In this document: positions 15,401 through 26,664 of the stretch, one piece after another | Numbering within the stretch: position 1 is the first letter of the stretch | Layout: every line of letters begins with the position of its first letter | DNA from: Neoscytalidium dimidiatum | Taxonomy: Eukaryota > Ascomycota > Dothideomycetes > Botryosphaeriales > Botryosphaeriaceae | NCBI GenBank assembly: GCA_037367355.1 | Contig: CM074704.1 | Span: 2,294,001-2,358,000, forward strand | Reading direction: 5' to 3' | Length of the DNA: 64,000 nt | Notes under the pieces: generated by a model | Told to the model about the DNA's origin: nothing | Databases searched by the model: none | What the model saw: only the letters and a program-made list of their open reading frames with translations | Position numbers and translations under genes: made by a program

Positions 15401-15606
15401 TGATAGCGCATTAGGTCAAGATGATGCAGCAAAAGGTAGATACGTGGCCTCTTGCTGGCATCCTCGTCGCCCTTGGATTCAAGAAGCTGGGCGACTTTCC
15501 GGACAATTACATCTTGGAGAGGTGAACTGTCCAGCGGTTGGCTGATCCGATCGATCGGGGCTATGGCTCTTGATATCTCCAGCTGCAAGTCTTCAGCGCT
15601 TGTCAT
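12461..15606 (-). CDS. Protein kinase-ankyrin repeat fusion (paralogue 1)
   Basis: Predicted cytosolic Ser/Thr protein kinase joined to a long ankyrin array. Exons 15606-14683 and 14623-12461 give 1028 aa. Residues about 1-130 form an N-terminal region shared only with the paralogue at 30556-34288 (shared RPR-Y, LPY-D-T-P and QGLV motifs). The kinase domain covers about 134-400: Gly loop GHGAYG (140-145), K162, helix-C E183, HKDIKPSN (D256, N261), DFG 273-275, APE 301-303. All core residues are present, so activity is plausible. A dozen or more ankyrin repeats follow to the end, e.g. GLTPLHLAAAGGHLQAVQLL. The intron is phase 0, just after the APE segment. The start at 15606 matches the paralogue's start; an upstream in-frame ATG at 15711 is possible. 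The function is unknown; a sensor or scaffold kinase is inference. Confidence 0.9.
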
Positions 15607-16439
15607 CTTAACTCCGAATCGTGTTATTCGAATATTGCCGGGAAACAGCTGAGGCTGAAAAGGACGACACTCTTGGGACGGCCCGAGGCTGAGCTGGCTG
15701 TCGGCTGGCAACCTCTGGAAGCAGACCGAGCTTGAAGCTTAGAGGCGTCGATCGCACTTCATCATCGTATTGATGAACTGTCCGGTGTACATTCACAATG
15801 AGAAGATGCCTGCTTGTGCTCAAGATGATGAAGCGGCAAGCAGAGTTTGAGATGAAGAAGGCTGTAGGAATTCTACCTTTGAGCCATGATTAGCCGCTTA
15901 ATGTGGCGCAGGCTGTGCGTGGTCACCGGGAGAGCTTATAGGTGCAATACTCTGATCCTACCAATTCATAGAACCACATGAGGTTGACATGAAACAAAGA
16001 CAACGCCAACCTTTTTCAATCGAAGAAGAAGAGAGAACGAATAATGTTGGTATCAACTGCATCCCGTATATGACACTACCATGCTCAGTCCAGTGTGCTT
16101 GTCCGATTTCGCGGCAAGGCTGAACGTCAGTACTTGCATGGTCTGCGGGGATGACATGGGTGGGTATGTGTCAGCAGAGCGCCCTCTCATCCCATTCGTC
16201 CTCACACCCACGAGCACACCACACTCGAATTATTGAGTGGGCAGCAGCCGTAGGTTGATAGCGGGGCAATCTTAGTAGGGTAACGTTGCATTGACAACCA
16301 ATGCACCCTGGTAGCCAGAAGGTCCTGGATCATCTGTAGTTAAATTGTTGAGTAAGAAGGCGAGCCTGGTCAAGGACTGAAGACGATCATCTCAACTGTG
16401 CAATATATCAACGACTCACACACGCACAATCTAACGCAT
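15607..16439. other. Intergenic region, no gene seen
   Basis: Upstream region of the kinase-ankyrin gene on one side and 3' flank of the ZIP transporter... both are on the minus strand, so this interval holds the kinase promoter and the ZIP 3' UTR. No ORF with domain content and no RNA gene was recognised. Confidence 0.4.
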
Positions 16440-18256
16440 TTACGCCCACGCCCCGACCAAAGCCATCAACCCACCCCCCGCCACGACCGCCGCACAAGCC
16501 TCCAATCGTCTCTTCCCCCTCAAAACCGAATAACTCGCATCGCTCAAAAAGTCCTCCGCCAGCAGCTCCACCAAGCCCGCGAACAGCAGCAAACCGCTCG
16601 AAATCGCGTTCATGACCCCTACGGTCAGCAGGCCCGTCTGACTCGCCGGATCGTACAGGTTGTGAATCCCGAGCCCGATCGCCTGGCCCAGCGGCGTGGT
16701 GGTCCCGTACGCGAGGGCCATGAGCCAGGGCTTGGGCGAGCGGGGCGGGAACGCGAGGGCGGCGATGCGGGAGCCGAGGGCGAGGCCCTCGAAGGTCTGG
16801 TGGAAGGAGATGGCGACGAGGAGGACGAGGAAGGGCGGGCCCGTGGCGACGCTGATGGCCATGCCGATGAAGACGCTGTGGAAGAGGATGCCGGCCTCGA
16901 GCAGGAGGCACTGCAGGAGCTGCTTGCGCTGCTGCTGCTCCGGCGTGAGCAGGGAGGATCCCCCGCCGCCGGCCTCCGGGTTGGGCGAGGGTGTGGACAG
17001 GGCGCGCAGAGAGTCGCTGCTTCCGCGGCTGCGGTACTTGCGGGACGGGGCGCCGTTGAGCAGGCCCGAGGAAGCCGAGGTGGAGGCAGCGCCGCCGTTG
17101 GCGTCAAGCTCGGGGAGCTCGAGGTCGGAGTCGGAGTCGTTGTCGCTGTCGCCTTCGGGGCCGTGGATGGGCTTCGTCTGGGCTTCTTCGTCGTGGAGAC
17201 GGCCGTGGGGGGAGGGGGTCGGTGGGCCGATGGAGGGAGAGACGCCGGAAACCAGATTGTCTGTCTCGCCATAGTCTCCTATCATTATGTCTGGCGGCCG
17301 GTGGTGGCCATCCGGCCTCAGTGTTCCCTGCTTGAAGCGGTTGAAGCTTGCGCTTCGACCGTGGCTCGTGGGCCGCCCATTGCCCATGCCGTCCATCTCG
17401 AAGTCTCCATGGCCGTGCCCGTGGCTGTGTCCGTGAAGTTCCCCTCCGCCTCCAAGCGTGTCGTATTCGCTCCCATGTACATGCCCCGCACCCCGACTTG
17501 CGAAAAACATCTCTATTCCAACCACGACGAATACAGCTGTCATGGCTATCAGGCCGGCCATAGCTGGATATCCTTCGTTCCAGAACGACGGTAGGCACGG
17601 ATCGGTGAGCGAGATGAAGGCCGTGGGGAGTAGGTGCACGAAGGCTGTTGCAATCAGGACGCCTGTGCCGAAGTGCCGCGAGAGAAACAGGAAGTGGTGC
17701 GGGACCGGAAGTCGTGGGAATCGGCGGACAAGAATGGGAAACGCGCAGGCTATAACAGTGTCCGTTAGCTCCAATTCATGCAGTGCAGCGATGATGTACC
17801 TCTGTAGCGATAGAGGTAGGCATGCCCGCATAGCGCGCAAGGACATTCATGTCGCTAATTCAGGTAGGCGCTGCTATTTTATTGTAAATCTTACCTCCAA
17901 CACTCAAGACCAGGATCAGCACCAGCGCAAAGACGTGCAGCGGGGTGTTGTAGTCGCCCTTGGTCTTGGTCCCGCAGGCCGGCCGCTGCATATCGCCCAC
18001 CGCCTCCTTCATCGTGCCACCATGTCTGCGTGCGAGCTCAGCCTGGAGGAGCGCAGTCGGGATGTCGCTCCATGATTCGGGTAGTATGCCTGCGCGAAGT
18101 GATTATGCCGTTAGCCTGCGCTGGTCAATTGCGTCGTATTCCCTGAGGCGTTGAGGCGGGTGATGTCAGAGCGGCTGAAGTTACTTGGAGCCTCGCCTCG
18201 TCGCTGGAAGCTTAAAGCTTACCTCTCGCAGCTATTGCGTTGCCATATGTGTTCAT
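16440..18256 (-). CDS. ZIP-family zinc transporter
   Basis: Membrane transporter moving Zn2+ (possibly other divalent metals) into the cytosol. Exons 18256-18223, 18089-17895 and 17749-16440 give 512 aa. The 34-nt first exon encodes MNTYGNAIAAR. Exon 2 carries a luminal/extracellular CGTKTKGDYNTPLH segment and the first membrane helix. Exon 3 continues with ACAFPILVRRFP and the helix containing FGTGVLIATAFVHLLP. A central His-rich, low-complexity cytosolic loop (HGHSHGHGHG) is followed by the two metal-binding helix signatures HSVFIGMAIS and HQTFEGLALGSRI, then three more helices to the C-terminus. Intron 2 is 145 nt, longer than most here, and contains another possible acceptor. It is similar in layout to fungal Zrt-type transporters. 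Plasma membrane or vacuole cannot be told apart from sequence. Confidence 0.93.
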
Positions 18257-18885
18257 GGCTTGGGGCGACGGCCGGTTGTTCGCTGCCGTCTAGAACTGCT
18301 GCTGTCTTCGTCTTCTTCGTCGTGGACTGGGGGCGCGCCGGAGCATAAGGTCAGTATCAAACCATCTCGGAAGGCGACTATGTGCCCTAGAAGCTAGTAA
18401 AGAAGACGAGTAATTGTTGGTGTTGAGAAGGGGAAAAAAGGGTCCGGGAAGCAGACGAAGCCAAATGGCGGATGCGCGCAATTCACTCGGACACGCACTA
18501 CGTAACGCGGGCCTTCCGGCAAGCCGGAAGGTCGTGAGTGCGACCAAATACGGTGGGCTGCCCGTGAAGCTGCGCAACGTGCATGTTCCAGAAGCTTGGC
18601 GGTCACCAGTCCAGCGAATTAAGGGGCTCCGTTTGCTTTGCTCCACTCGTGCTCCACCAGCGCCAAGCCTTACACACTGTCTCAGATGCGCTCCTATTGT
18701 TTTCTATCTTCCAGAGCTGCTTGAAAACATGTTTTGTGTCTTGTCGCTCAGCCGGCACACATGGCCATTCTCTAACAAACGCCCTTGCTGAAGCCCCGAC
18801 GCTATGCATAGCGGAATAGCAGAATGCCAACCATCGAAATTCCATTCCGTCCATACTATACGCTAATACCCATGCGGCGATCTGC
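18257..18885. other. Intergenic region between ZIP promoter and mph1 3' end
   Basis: Upstream of the ZIP start, this 629-bp stretch contains the ZIP promoter and the 3' UTR of mph1. No gene or clear zinc-response element could be recognised. Confidence 0.4.
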
Positions 18886-21800
18886 TCATTCACTCCCGCT
18901 GTCATCGATTACTCGTCTTCTCTTTGCAGGTTGACGCATGATAGGCCCAACTTCATCATCATCATCATCATCACCTTCGTCCTCGCTGTCTGTCACCACA
19001 CATCTGCTTGGTACCTCCTTCGCCGTGGCTGGCTTCTTCTTCCGGACAAGTTGGCTAATGTCGGGCAATTCCTCGTCCTCGTTGTCTCTTTCATCCATCT
19101 GGGACGATGTGAACAGCTTCGTGCGTTTAGTCACCTTGATTGAAGGGAAAGACGAGCTGAAAGCTTCAACCGGCTCTGCGTCGTCGGCAATGAAGTCGGC
19201 CAGTTCCGAGTCGAACTCTTCGTCCTCGGGATCGTCCTCGCCCTCGGTATCCTGTGTCCCCAAGTCGATGGCCTGCGACCTGACGCGCATCCGTGGATCC
19301 GTTGGAGGAGGGCTGCTGCTCGCTCCTTCACCTACCTCGTTCATGACTCGTCTGTGCGAGCGGTTTGGAGTGATCCCTACGGGATGATAATCTAAGCCAT
19401 CCTCATCTTCAACAGTTTCGTCTTCTGAAATTTCGTCCGCCGAAACGCCAGCTTCGATGTCTGACATATGGAGATTGTCTTGAAAATTTGCCCTTATCTC
19501 CTCTGAACCAGCCTTTCCCAGAGCCTGCATTCGATTGACCATATCGATAAATGCGGTAGTAAGCCGACTGTGTGTTGAGACGTATCTAGTCCTTCCCTGA
19601 CGTCGTTGGCGCTGGGGATGCAAGCATAAAGCTGGAGGTGCGATTTCTCTGTCGTCATCTGCGTCGTTTATGTGCTGGTAAAATCTCTGAAGTTGCTTCT
19701 CCTCGTGGCTGCTCAAGAACGTCTCCTCGAGCGGAATCACGGGCTCGGGCTCTTCAATAACTCGAACCTTCTTGGCTCTTCTCTTCGTGCAAAATCGGCT
19801 CTCATCTTCTTCCGAATCGCCGTCCAGTCCAGCCGCGCTGATAAATCCTGTGATCACGCCGTCCGGCATCTGGAACTTCTTGGGTGGGCGCTTAGCCCTC
19901 CCACGCTTGCCGGCTCGTGGCATAGGTAGTTCCGGCTGTGAGTTCTCAATTGGGATGTCAATGTGAGTCTTTTCAACGACTGGGTTGATGTCCCTCGGCA
20001 CAATCCTCCTGGCAAGATCTTTATGAAATCTGAACTCGTCACCGTTCGAGATCTTCTTCTGCATCGTTTCGTACGCATCCTTTGCTTGCAACGCGTCGTT
20101 TTCTTCTTTCCCTTCCATTTGCAATAATAAGATCTTGCCCCGCCTCTTTCGACCCGTGCGGCCCATGCGTTGCAGCATTCGAATAGGCGATGCTTTCTGA
20201 TCGTAACAAACGATGAGATCAACCTCTCCAATATCAAGCCCCTCTTCACCTATGGACGTGGCGACGAGCGTGTTGTAGACGCCTGACTTAAATTGCTTCA
20301 CAACTTCGTCCTGACGGCGTTGGTCCATAGCCTCTGAGGTTTTCGTTGCAGCTTGGCCGACGAATACGTGCGGTCTGATCATCGGTTGATTCAGCTTCAG
20401 TACCCGAACGATGTCTTCGGCGCTATCTCTCCAATGCGCAAAGACCATAACTTTGGTTTCTTTTGCATCAGCTCCTTCACCGGCGTCGAGGAAATGATTA
20501 AGAACATATTCGCGGAGAAAGTCGAGCTTGGGGTGACCAATGTAGTCGGGTTTTGCAGTCCATTCTTGGAGGAGATTGAGCAACTTTCTATAGTTAGGGT
20601 TGTCGGTAATCTCTTTTTTCCATTTTGTTGTTGCATCATTCTTATAGTCGCAAAGAATACGGTAAAATGGACGGATGCCGTGATATTTCAGGATATCGAT
20701 TCCTCTGCCGAAACCCATAAGAGCCTGGAATATCGCGTTGACCATACCTTTTACTGGCTGCGGTGCCTTTCTGCCAGCATCAGATCTCATCCAGCTGGAT
20801 CTTGCTTGATTGAGACCGTATAGACTGATGTTTAGAGGATCTCTTGACCAATAAGCATTTTGTTGGTTCAACTTGTCAAGGACAGGCTGTATGGCTTTCG
20901 ACAGAAGATCTTTTACTACGAGCAAGTCCTTGTTGTCTCTAAGCACCTTCTTATCAACCTCGCGCTTGTGGACAAATGGCTGGATATCCATCGAATTTTC
21001 CATTCGAATCTCCACTCGAGAAATCTCCAAGCCGTCGATGACCTTCTGCACGGCCTCAACGTTGGCACCAGGGGTTGCTGTGAGAGCAAGGACTCGAAAA
21101 CTTTGGTTGAACCGTCTGATGAATTTGACAATCTCGACATAGGCGTAGCCACCGGTGGCTCTATGTGCTTCGTCAACAACGAGGAGGACAATCCTCTTCG
21201 CATCGCAGTAACCGCTCTTCAAATCATTGACCATCGTCTGGGGCGTCATGAAGAACACTCGTTTGGTCTTCCATTCTTCTGCGCGAAGGCCAGGATCGAC
21301 TTCACCAGTGAGCATAGTTGTCTGAGAACGGCGTATGCCAGCAATCCCAAGGCATGCGTCGATTTGCTGCGCCACAAGTGGCTTGGTAGGCGCAACGAAC
21401 ACGATTTGAGCGTCAACGGTCCAGCGCAAGAAGTTCAACATGATCGTTGCTGCAATGAAAGTTTTTCCAAGGCCAGTCGGCAGCGCCACAAGCAGATTGT
21501 GGTATAATCCGCGATTCACAATGTTGAATTGGTAGTCTCGAATCCTGCCAAGATTCGTCGGATACACCCATGTCTTCATAGCTTCTCGATTAATCTTGTG
21601 GTGCGTCGGCGGTTCGTCCTTGTTGGCCATCGGCCAATTTTGACGTTTGTTGATTTGAGAATTAGGCACAGCGCTAGAACCACCGAAGAGAGTTGTCTGT
21701 CTGAGACCATTAAGTGGGGCAGCTAGCCTCTGTGGTAAAGCAGGAGCTTCATTATCTTGTGAAGATATCAAAATAGCCTGGTTCCTACTCCTCGCTGCCC

Positions 21801-23112
21801 GTTGCAGCTCTGGGGAAGTCATGGAAGACAAGGAAAAAGCATCAGAAGGAAGATCGAGAAGTTCAGGCGCAACTTGTTCAGCTTTACCGTTACTGAACAT
21901 ACGTCAGCTGAGGACATGGCTCCAAAACGAAGAAACTTACGCCACTGATACAGCATCTCTGTCCGGATTAGCAGGAGCGGAAGGGCCTTGCGAGACAAGA
22001 CGGTTGAGGAGAGACTCTTCAATGTCATCGAAATCATCGTCATCAAACTCATCCATTTCTGTGGCGGGTTTTGGAAGAGGGCTTGGAGGTGAGCTGGAGA
22101 AATGTTGCGGATCAACGTGCACCACCTCAACTTTGTTCGCTTTCTGATTCGGAGAGTCTAGGGCATAAGTCCCATTGGGAAAGGAGTTTTTAGCACCTTT
22201 CGCATTGGAAGTAGCTTTTGGTGGGCTTGGTGGGGAGCTCGAAAAATCTGCGGGATCCAACTCAACGTTCACTCCCGCGTTTGGAGGAATATGGTGCAGA
22301 GGAGACTGAGCATCCGCTTCTTGGTTGCGAGGACTGCGGATTGCATCTTGGACAATCTCAGCACTGGTGCGCTGCAGAGGTGATTGAGGGTGCGGACTCC
22401 TCTGAGGTGATTGGTCTTGAAGATCTCTCGGCGGACTGAATGGAGAGCTGTGGAACAGTGGTATACGGTTGCCATTACTCCGTTTGTGGGACCCGGGGCT
22501 TTCACGGGGGGCCTTCGCAACTTGCACACCATTTTTCACGGGACTTCGGGATGCGAGCAGCCGGGGTTGGTGACTCTCAACAGCACGAGAAACAGGTTCC
22601 GCATGAAAAGTTGGAACAGACTGAGGTGGGCGTGGAGGAAGAGGAGGAGCAGCAGCAGGAGGCTTGTAAAAAACAGGTTTTGGCGGCGGCTGTTTGTCTT
22701 TTTGCTTCTGCCAAATGGGACCGCGAATCCTCCACGGGGGACTGGAGTCGTTCTGGGGAAGCTGGGTCAGGAAAATCTCCTCCAAGTCTCCCTCAGCGGG
22801 CTCGTAAGCCTTGTTCTTTTCCTTTTTGGAGGGCTTCTCGGGGAAGTCGTCTTCTTCATCTTCCTCAATGCGCTTGCGGAACTGCCTCTTAGGCTTCTTC
22901 GCCGGAGCTTCACCGTCTTCTTCATCGACTGCACTCTTCCGCGGCCTTCCCCTGGGCTTTTTGGGCGGTGGGTTGTCTGGGTCCTGAGGGTCGATGGATC
23001 TGCGTGAGTTGGCCTTTCGCTTCTTCGCGGACTTTACTTCCGGCTCTGGGGGCCCGTTCTCGCGGTCACTGCTGTCCGGTACGGTGACAGTCCGCTTTTT
23101 CCTGGGTGGCAT
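18886..23112 (-). CDS. mph1: ATP-dependent DNA helicase Mph1 (FANCM family), extended N-terminus
   Basis: 3'-5' DNA helicase acting on D-loops and stalled forks in the nucleus, in error-free bypass and crossover control. Exons 23112-21941 and 21892-18886 give 1392 aa, longer than typical fungal Mph1. The helicase core is in exon 2: motif I LPTGLGKT, DEAH box VVDEAHRATGG, the FANCM-type insert domain, and motif VI QRMGRTGRKRRG. The C-terminus is acidic, with a run of Asp, and ends with basic RRRVIDDSGSE. Exon 1 adds about 350 residues before the acidic DDDFDDIEESLLNR segment. This includes an AT-hook (PRGRPRKS, residues about 53-60), basic patches and many Ser-Pro sites. The start at 23112 (MPPRKKR) is the first ATG of the frame. 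The extension is in frame through a good GTAAGT donor, so a separate fused gene is unlikely but not excluded. Confidence 0.94.
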
Positions 23113-23824
23113 GGCTGTCACCGCAAGTGCAGTGATGCCGCACGGATGCTATGGCAAGCAGGCAGCGAAGATCAAACGCGAGGTTTCGACGGTGGGTTGA
23201 TGTCGTTGGTGGCGCCCGCCTGGCGTGGCGAGTCATTAAACGCCTCAGGCCAACAGCGTTTCACCGCATCTCCAGACGCGCTTGGCACATGGCGGGGCAG
23301 AAGGAGCGGCGATCGCGCGACGGCGGCTTTTCCAGCGGAGGGGCGAGAGTGAAGACAAAGGCAAGTGAGGTCTGCGTACGAGATGGCGAGCTGCACTGTA
23401 GGCGGCTGCTGACTTGGCGAAGGCGCGTTCCTGGACGTATTTGGATGCAGGACGCGCCTCGGAAGAGGCTACGCGCAGTGGTCAGATCAGCCGGGCGCCG
23501 AGAAGCGCTAGGCGGGATCCATGCAAGTTTGAAATGAATACGGGACTAGCCCGGAATCTGCGAGAAACAGGGTTGCCCAAAGCATAAATATAGCCAACCC
23601 CAGATTTTCCGCGGCGCCAATCCTGCCCTCACGCGCACCTTCTCCTATTTAACTGTCGCCCGCTCGTTGCTGCCGTCGTTCTTCTCTGCACTTGCGGTCC
23701 CGTCTTGTCTCTCGCTTTTAAGCTTCTGCCACGCTCGCTCTGCCCCTTCACCAAAATACCACCACCAACCCCAGCAGATCAATCAAGCATTCGTCGATCA
23801 GCCGACCACTCAAACTTACTCAAC
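23113..23824. promoter_or_regulatory. Divergent promoter region of mph1 and GPI-protein gene
   Basis: 712 bp between divergent starts. On the plus side a TATA-like cataaatata (about 23583-23592) and a CT-rich leader (about 23640-23760) precede the small cell-surface gene, fitting a highly expressed transcript. No ORF was accepted here. Confidence 0.5.
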
Positions 23825-24467
23825 ATGCGTTTCACTACCGCCATTGTCACCGGCCTCTTCGCCGTTCTCGCTGCTGCTCAGTCCTCGGACAGCGCCTCTT
23901 CCACTAGCACCTCGCTCTCCCCCACGGCTTCCTGCCTGGCCAAGTGCGACGCTAGCGACGTCAAGTGCGCCGCTCAGTGCGTCGGCGTTGCCAACCCCGA
24001 CGAGAGCAACGCCAACCAGACCACCGAGTGCATGGCCCGTTGCGACCAGGGTGACGGCTCTCCATCGGCCGCCTCTGCCTATGCCGACTGCGAGCAGTCT
24101 TGCATCTCGTCCTACTTCCCCATTGGCAGCTCTCTCGCCACTGGTACTGCTGGTAGCGGCAGCAACACTGCTGCCTCTGCCTCAGCTACTGCCACCGGCG
24201 ACTCCAGCTCCAGCTCCGGCTCCAGCTCCTCTGGCTCTTCTGGCTCTGGTTCCTCCGCTTCCGGTACCGCTGCTGAGACTGGTAAGTTCGCAATTGATCA
24301 CTGTCACGTAAAGGATCGACGCTAACACTACATGAAAAGGCTCATCTACTGCCAGTGGTAGCGCCGCTTCTTCGACTTCTTCTGCGGGTGCCGCTAGCAG
24401 CAACATTCAGCTCGGCCTCTCTGCCGCCGGTGCTGCGGGTATCTTCATCGCCGCCCTTGCTCTGTAA
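23825..24467 (+). CDS. Small secreted Cys/Ser-rich protein with GPI-type C-terminus
   Basis: Likely GPI-anchored cell-wall or membrane protein; its molecular role is not recognised. Exons 23825-24281 and 24340-24467 give 194 aa. The N-terminus MRFTTAIVTGLFAVLAAAQ is a clear signal peptide. A compact segment (about residues 36-100) holds eight cysteines in CxxxC-like pairs (SCLAKC, VKCAAQC, ECMARC, DCEQSC). This resembles the eight-cysteine count of CFEM proteins, but not their spacing. A Ser/Gly/Ala-rich, presumably O-mannosylated stretch follows. The last 25 residues are a small-residue site plus the hydrophobic tail LSAAGAAGIFIAALAL typical of GPI signals. GC-rich, strongly biased codons suggest high expression. 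Confidence 0.88.
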
Positions 24468-24997
24468 GGGACCTAATCACGCGCCTTTAGACGCACGTTT
24501 GTGGTGGATACGGACGATATGATTGTACAACGACGGTGGGGATGAAGGAAATTGGAAACAAAAAAACGAATGCGCTACTCTTAATCTTCTGTCCTTATTA
24601 CTTGTATTGACGCGACATACCCAAAACCACCCACACCCGCGCACACGCGATGATCAATGTTCAATTGATTAAGTAATGTTTTAACCCGCATGTTCATATG
24701 AAAAGTGCAGTGAGTCATGAAGCTTCGGATGACATAAGCGGAGCGTTGAATATGTCTTGCATTCCGGTGGGGATACCGGTGTCGGTGTAATGTTGGACAG
24801 GAAGAGCGTGCTTCAATTCCTCGTGGCTGTAGTGACGACAGACGGGGATTGCGTTGCGGAGCTCGAGCTGTTTCTCCATGGCCGGACGCGGCAGTGATCG
24901 GCGCCAGCGGCCCCCCATGCAAGCTCCCGGCGGGCGTCCCGCACCACGACAACAACAGCACCCCGCTACCACTTCCACAACGGCAAATTCCTCCACA
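24468..24997. other. Intergenic region before the capping-protein gene
   Basis: Contains the 3' UTR of the GPI protein and the promoter of cap2. CA/CT-rich leader sequence occurs just before the cap2 ATG (accacgacaacaacagcacc). No gene was recognised. Confidence 0.4.
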
Positions 24998-26202
24998 ATG
25001 TCTACCGCCGACCCTTTCGACAGCGCCCTGTCAGTCCTACCCGCCATTCTTCTGTGACTAGTCCGCGATCCGGCAAACTAACCCCGCGCCCAGGGACCTT
25101 CTCCGCCGCCTTAACCCTAAGGACACAGCCAAGAATGTCGACCGCCTCTGCCAGCTCGCCCCTTCGCTCACCGAAGACCTGCTCGAGTCCGTCGACGTGC
25201 CACTCGCTGTGAAGCGTTGCAGCAAGACAAAGCGGGACTTCCTGTGCTGTGACTACAACCGTGATGGTGACAGCTGGAGGAGTCCGTGGAGCAACGAATT
25301 TGAGCCGCCGCTTGAGGACGGCGAGGGCGTCGTGCCTAGTGAGCGCGTGCGGAAGATGGAAATCAAGGCGAACGAGGCATTCGACGTTTACCGGGACCTG
25401 TGAGTTGGTCCTGCCATGTTACGCTGGGACACTGCTCTGCTGCGGGGCAGACGAGGGGCAATGTCGGGGTCTTTAAGAAAGGTTGCAGCTGACATTGGCG
25501 CGTCTTACAGGTACTATGAGGGCGGTATTTCAAGCGTGTACCTGTGGGACATGGAGGACGGCTTTGCTGGCTGCGTGCTGCTGAAGAAGTGTAAGTTGGA
25601 TATTACTACGAGTGCGCTCTGGACAGCGTGGCGGAGCTACCTGCGCCTTGGTTCATAAGGATACGCACTAACATAGGCGCACAGCTGTCTCACCATCCAG
25701 CAAGACCAGCGGTGGATGGGATAGCATACACGTCTTCGAGGCGCTTGATCGCGCTCGTACCGCCCACTACAAGCTCACTAGCACCGTCATCTTGAACCTT
25801 GGCACTGGTGGCAACGACCTTGGATCGCTGGACCTCAGCGGTAACATGGTCCGCCAGGTTGAGCAGGATATGCCCGTGGAGGACGACACCTCGCACGTTG
25901 CCAATATTGGCAGGATGGTTGAGGATATGGAGCTGAAGATGCGCAACCTGTTGCGTAAGTTCCCAGTCGATGCGCTTAGCTCACCGGCCAATCTCACGAA
26001 CATCCACTGACTTCGTACAGAAGAGGTTTACTTTGGAAAGGCGAAGGACGTTGTCGGTGACCTTAGAAGTAAGAATACCCTTTGTTTTTGCAACTGCAAC
26101 CCGGCTTACATTTCCTTTTCAGGCATCGCCCCCTTGAGTGAGACGAACCGCGACAGGGCCACCCACAAGGAAATGATCAACAGCATGGGTGGTGGTCGGT
26201 AG
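24998..26202 (+). CDS. cap2: F-actin capping protein subunit beta
   Basis: Beta subunit of the CapZ heterodimer that caps the barbed ends of actin filaments in the cortex. Six exons: 24998-25029, 25094-25399, 25511-25590, 25685-25954, 26021-26068 and 26123-26202, giving 271 aa, the family length. The sequence is conserved throughout: [18 protein letters not shown], the LLESVDVPL region, [39 protein letters not shown], and WDSIHVFE. The C-terminal actin-binding tail ([16 protein letters not shown]) is coded on the small exon 5. The many small introns have standard GT-AG ends. The fit to the family is good from start to stop. Confidence 0.96.
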
Positions 26203-26664
26203 AGTGGTGCCCGAAGTTTCCACATGAGGAGAAAATTTGGAAAGAAAAGAAAATGAAATAACAAGCGACGTGTCAGGCCACGGATTCCATCGATCGCATG
26301 CATGAATTGGCTGATCCACTGCGCGAGATTTAATTTTTGGGCCGCAGGTACAGAAAAGCGGGAATATATCCCGGACAAGCAAATGCATAAGCGCTTTCAT
26401 ATGAAAATTCCTCCAAATGACACGTCCAGCCCATGATCATGAAACCTTGCGGGTCGTTGCTAGCAGAGAGACTAGGCAGACCTTGCATTACATGGAGAAA
26501 CTAGTGGATGAATGATTATAAACTCGATTATACTCACGTGAACATCAGCCAGTACGAAACGCGGCCCCTGTAGCCGAAGCGGAAGGATCTCTGACAAATC
26601 CCGGTTCCCCGCTGCTAGACCTTCCGTCCCAAGCTTCGCTCCCGACATTCTCTTCTCACGAGCC
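26203..26664. other. Intergenic region between cap2 and transcription factor
   Basis: Holds the cap2 3' UTR and the promoter of the downstream regulator; both genes are on the plus strand. Nothing further was recognised. Confidence 0.4.
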
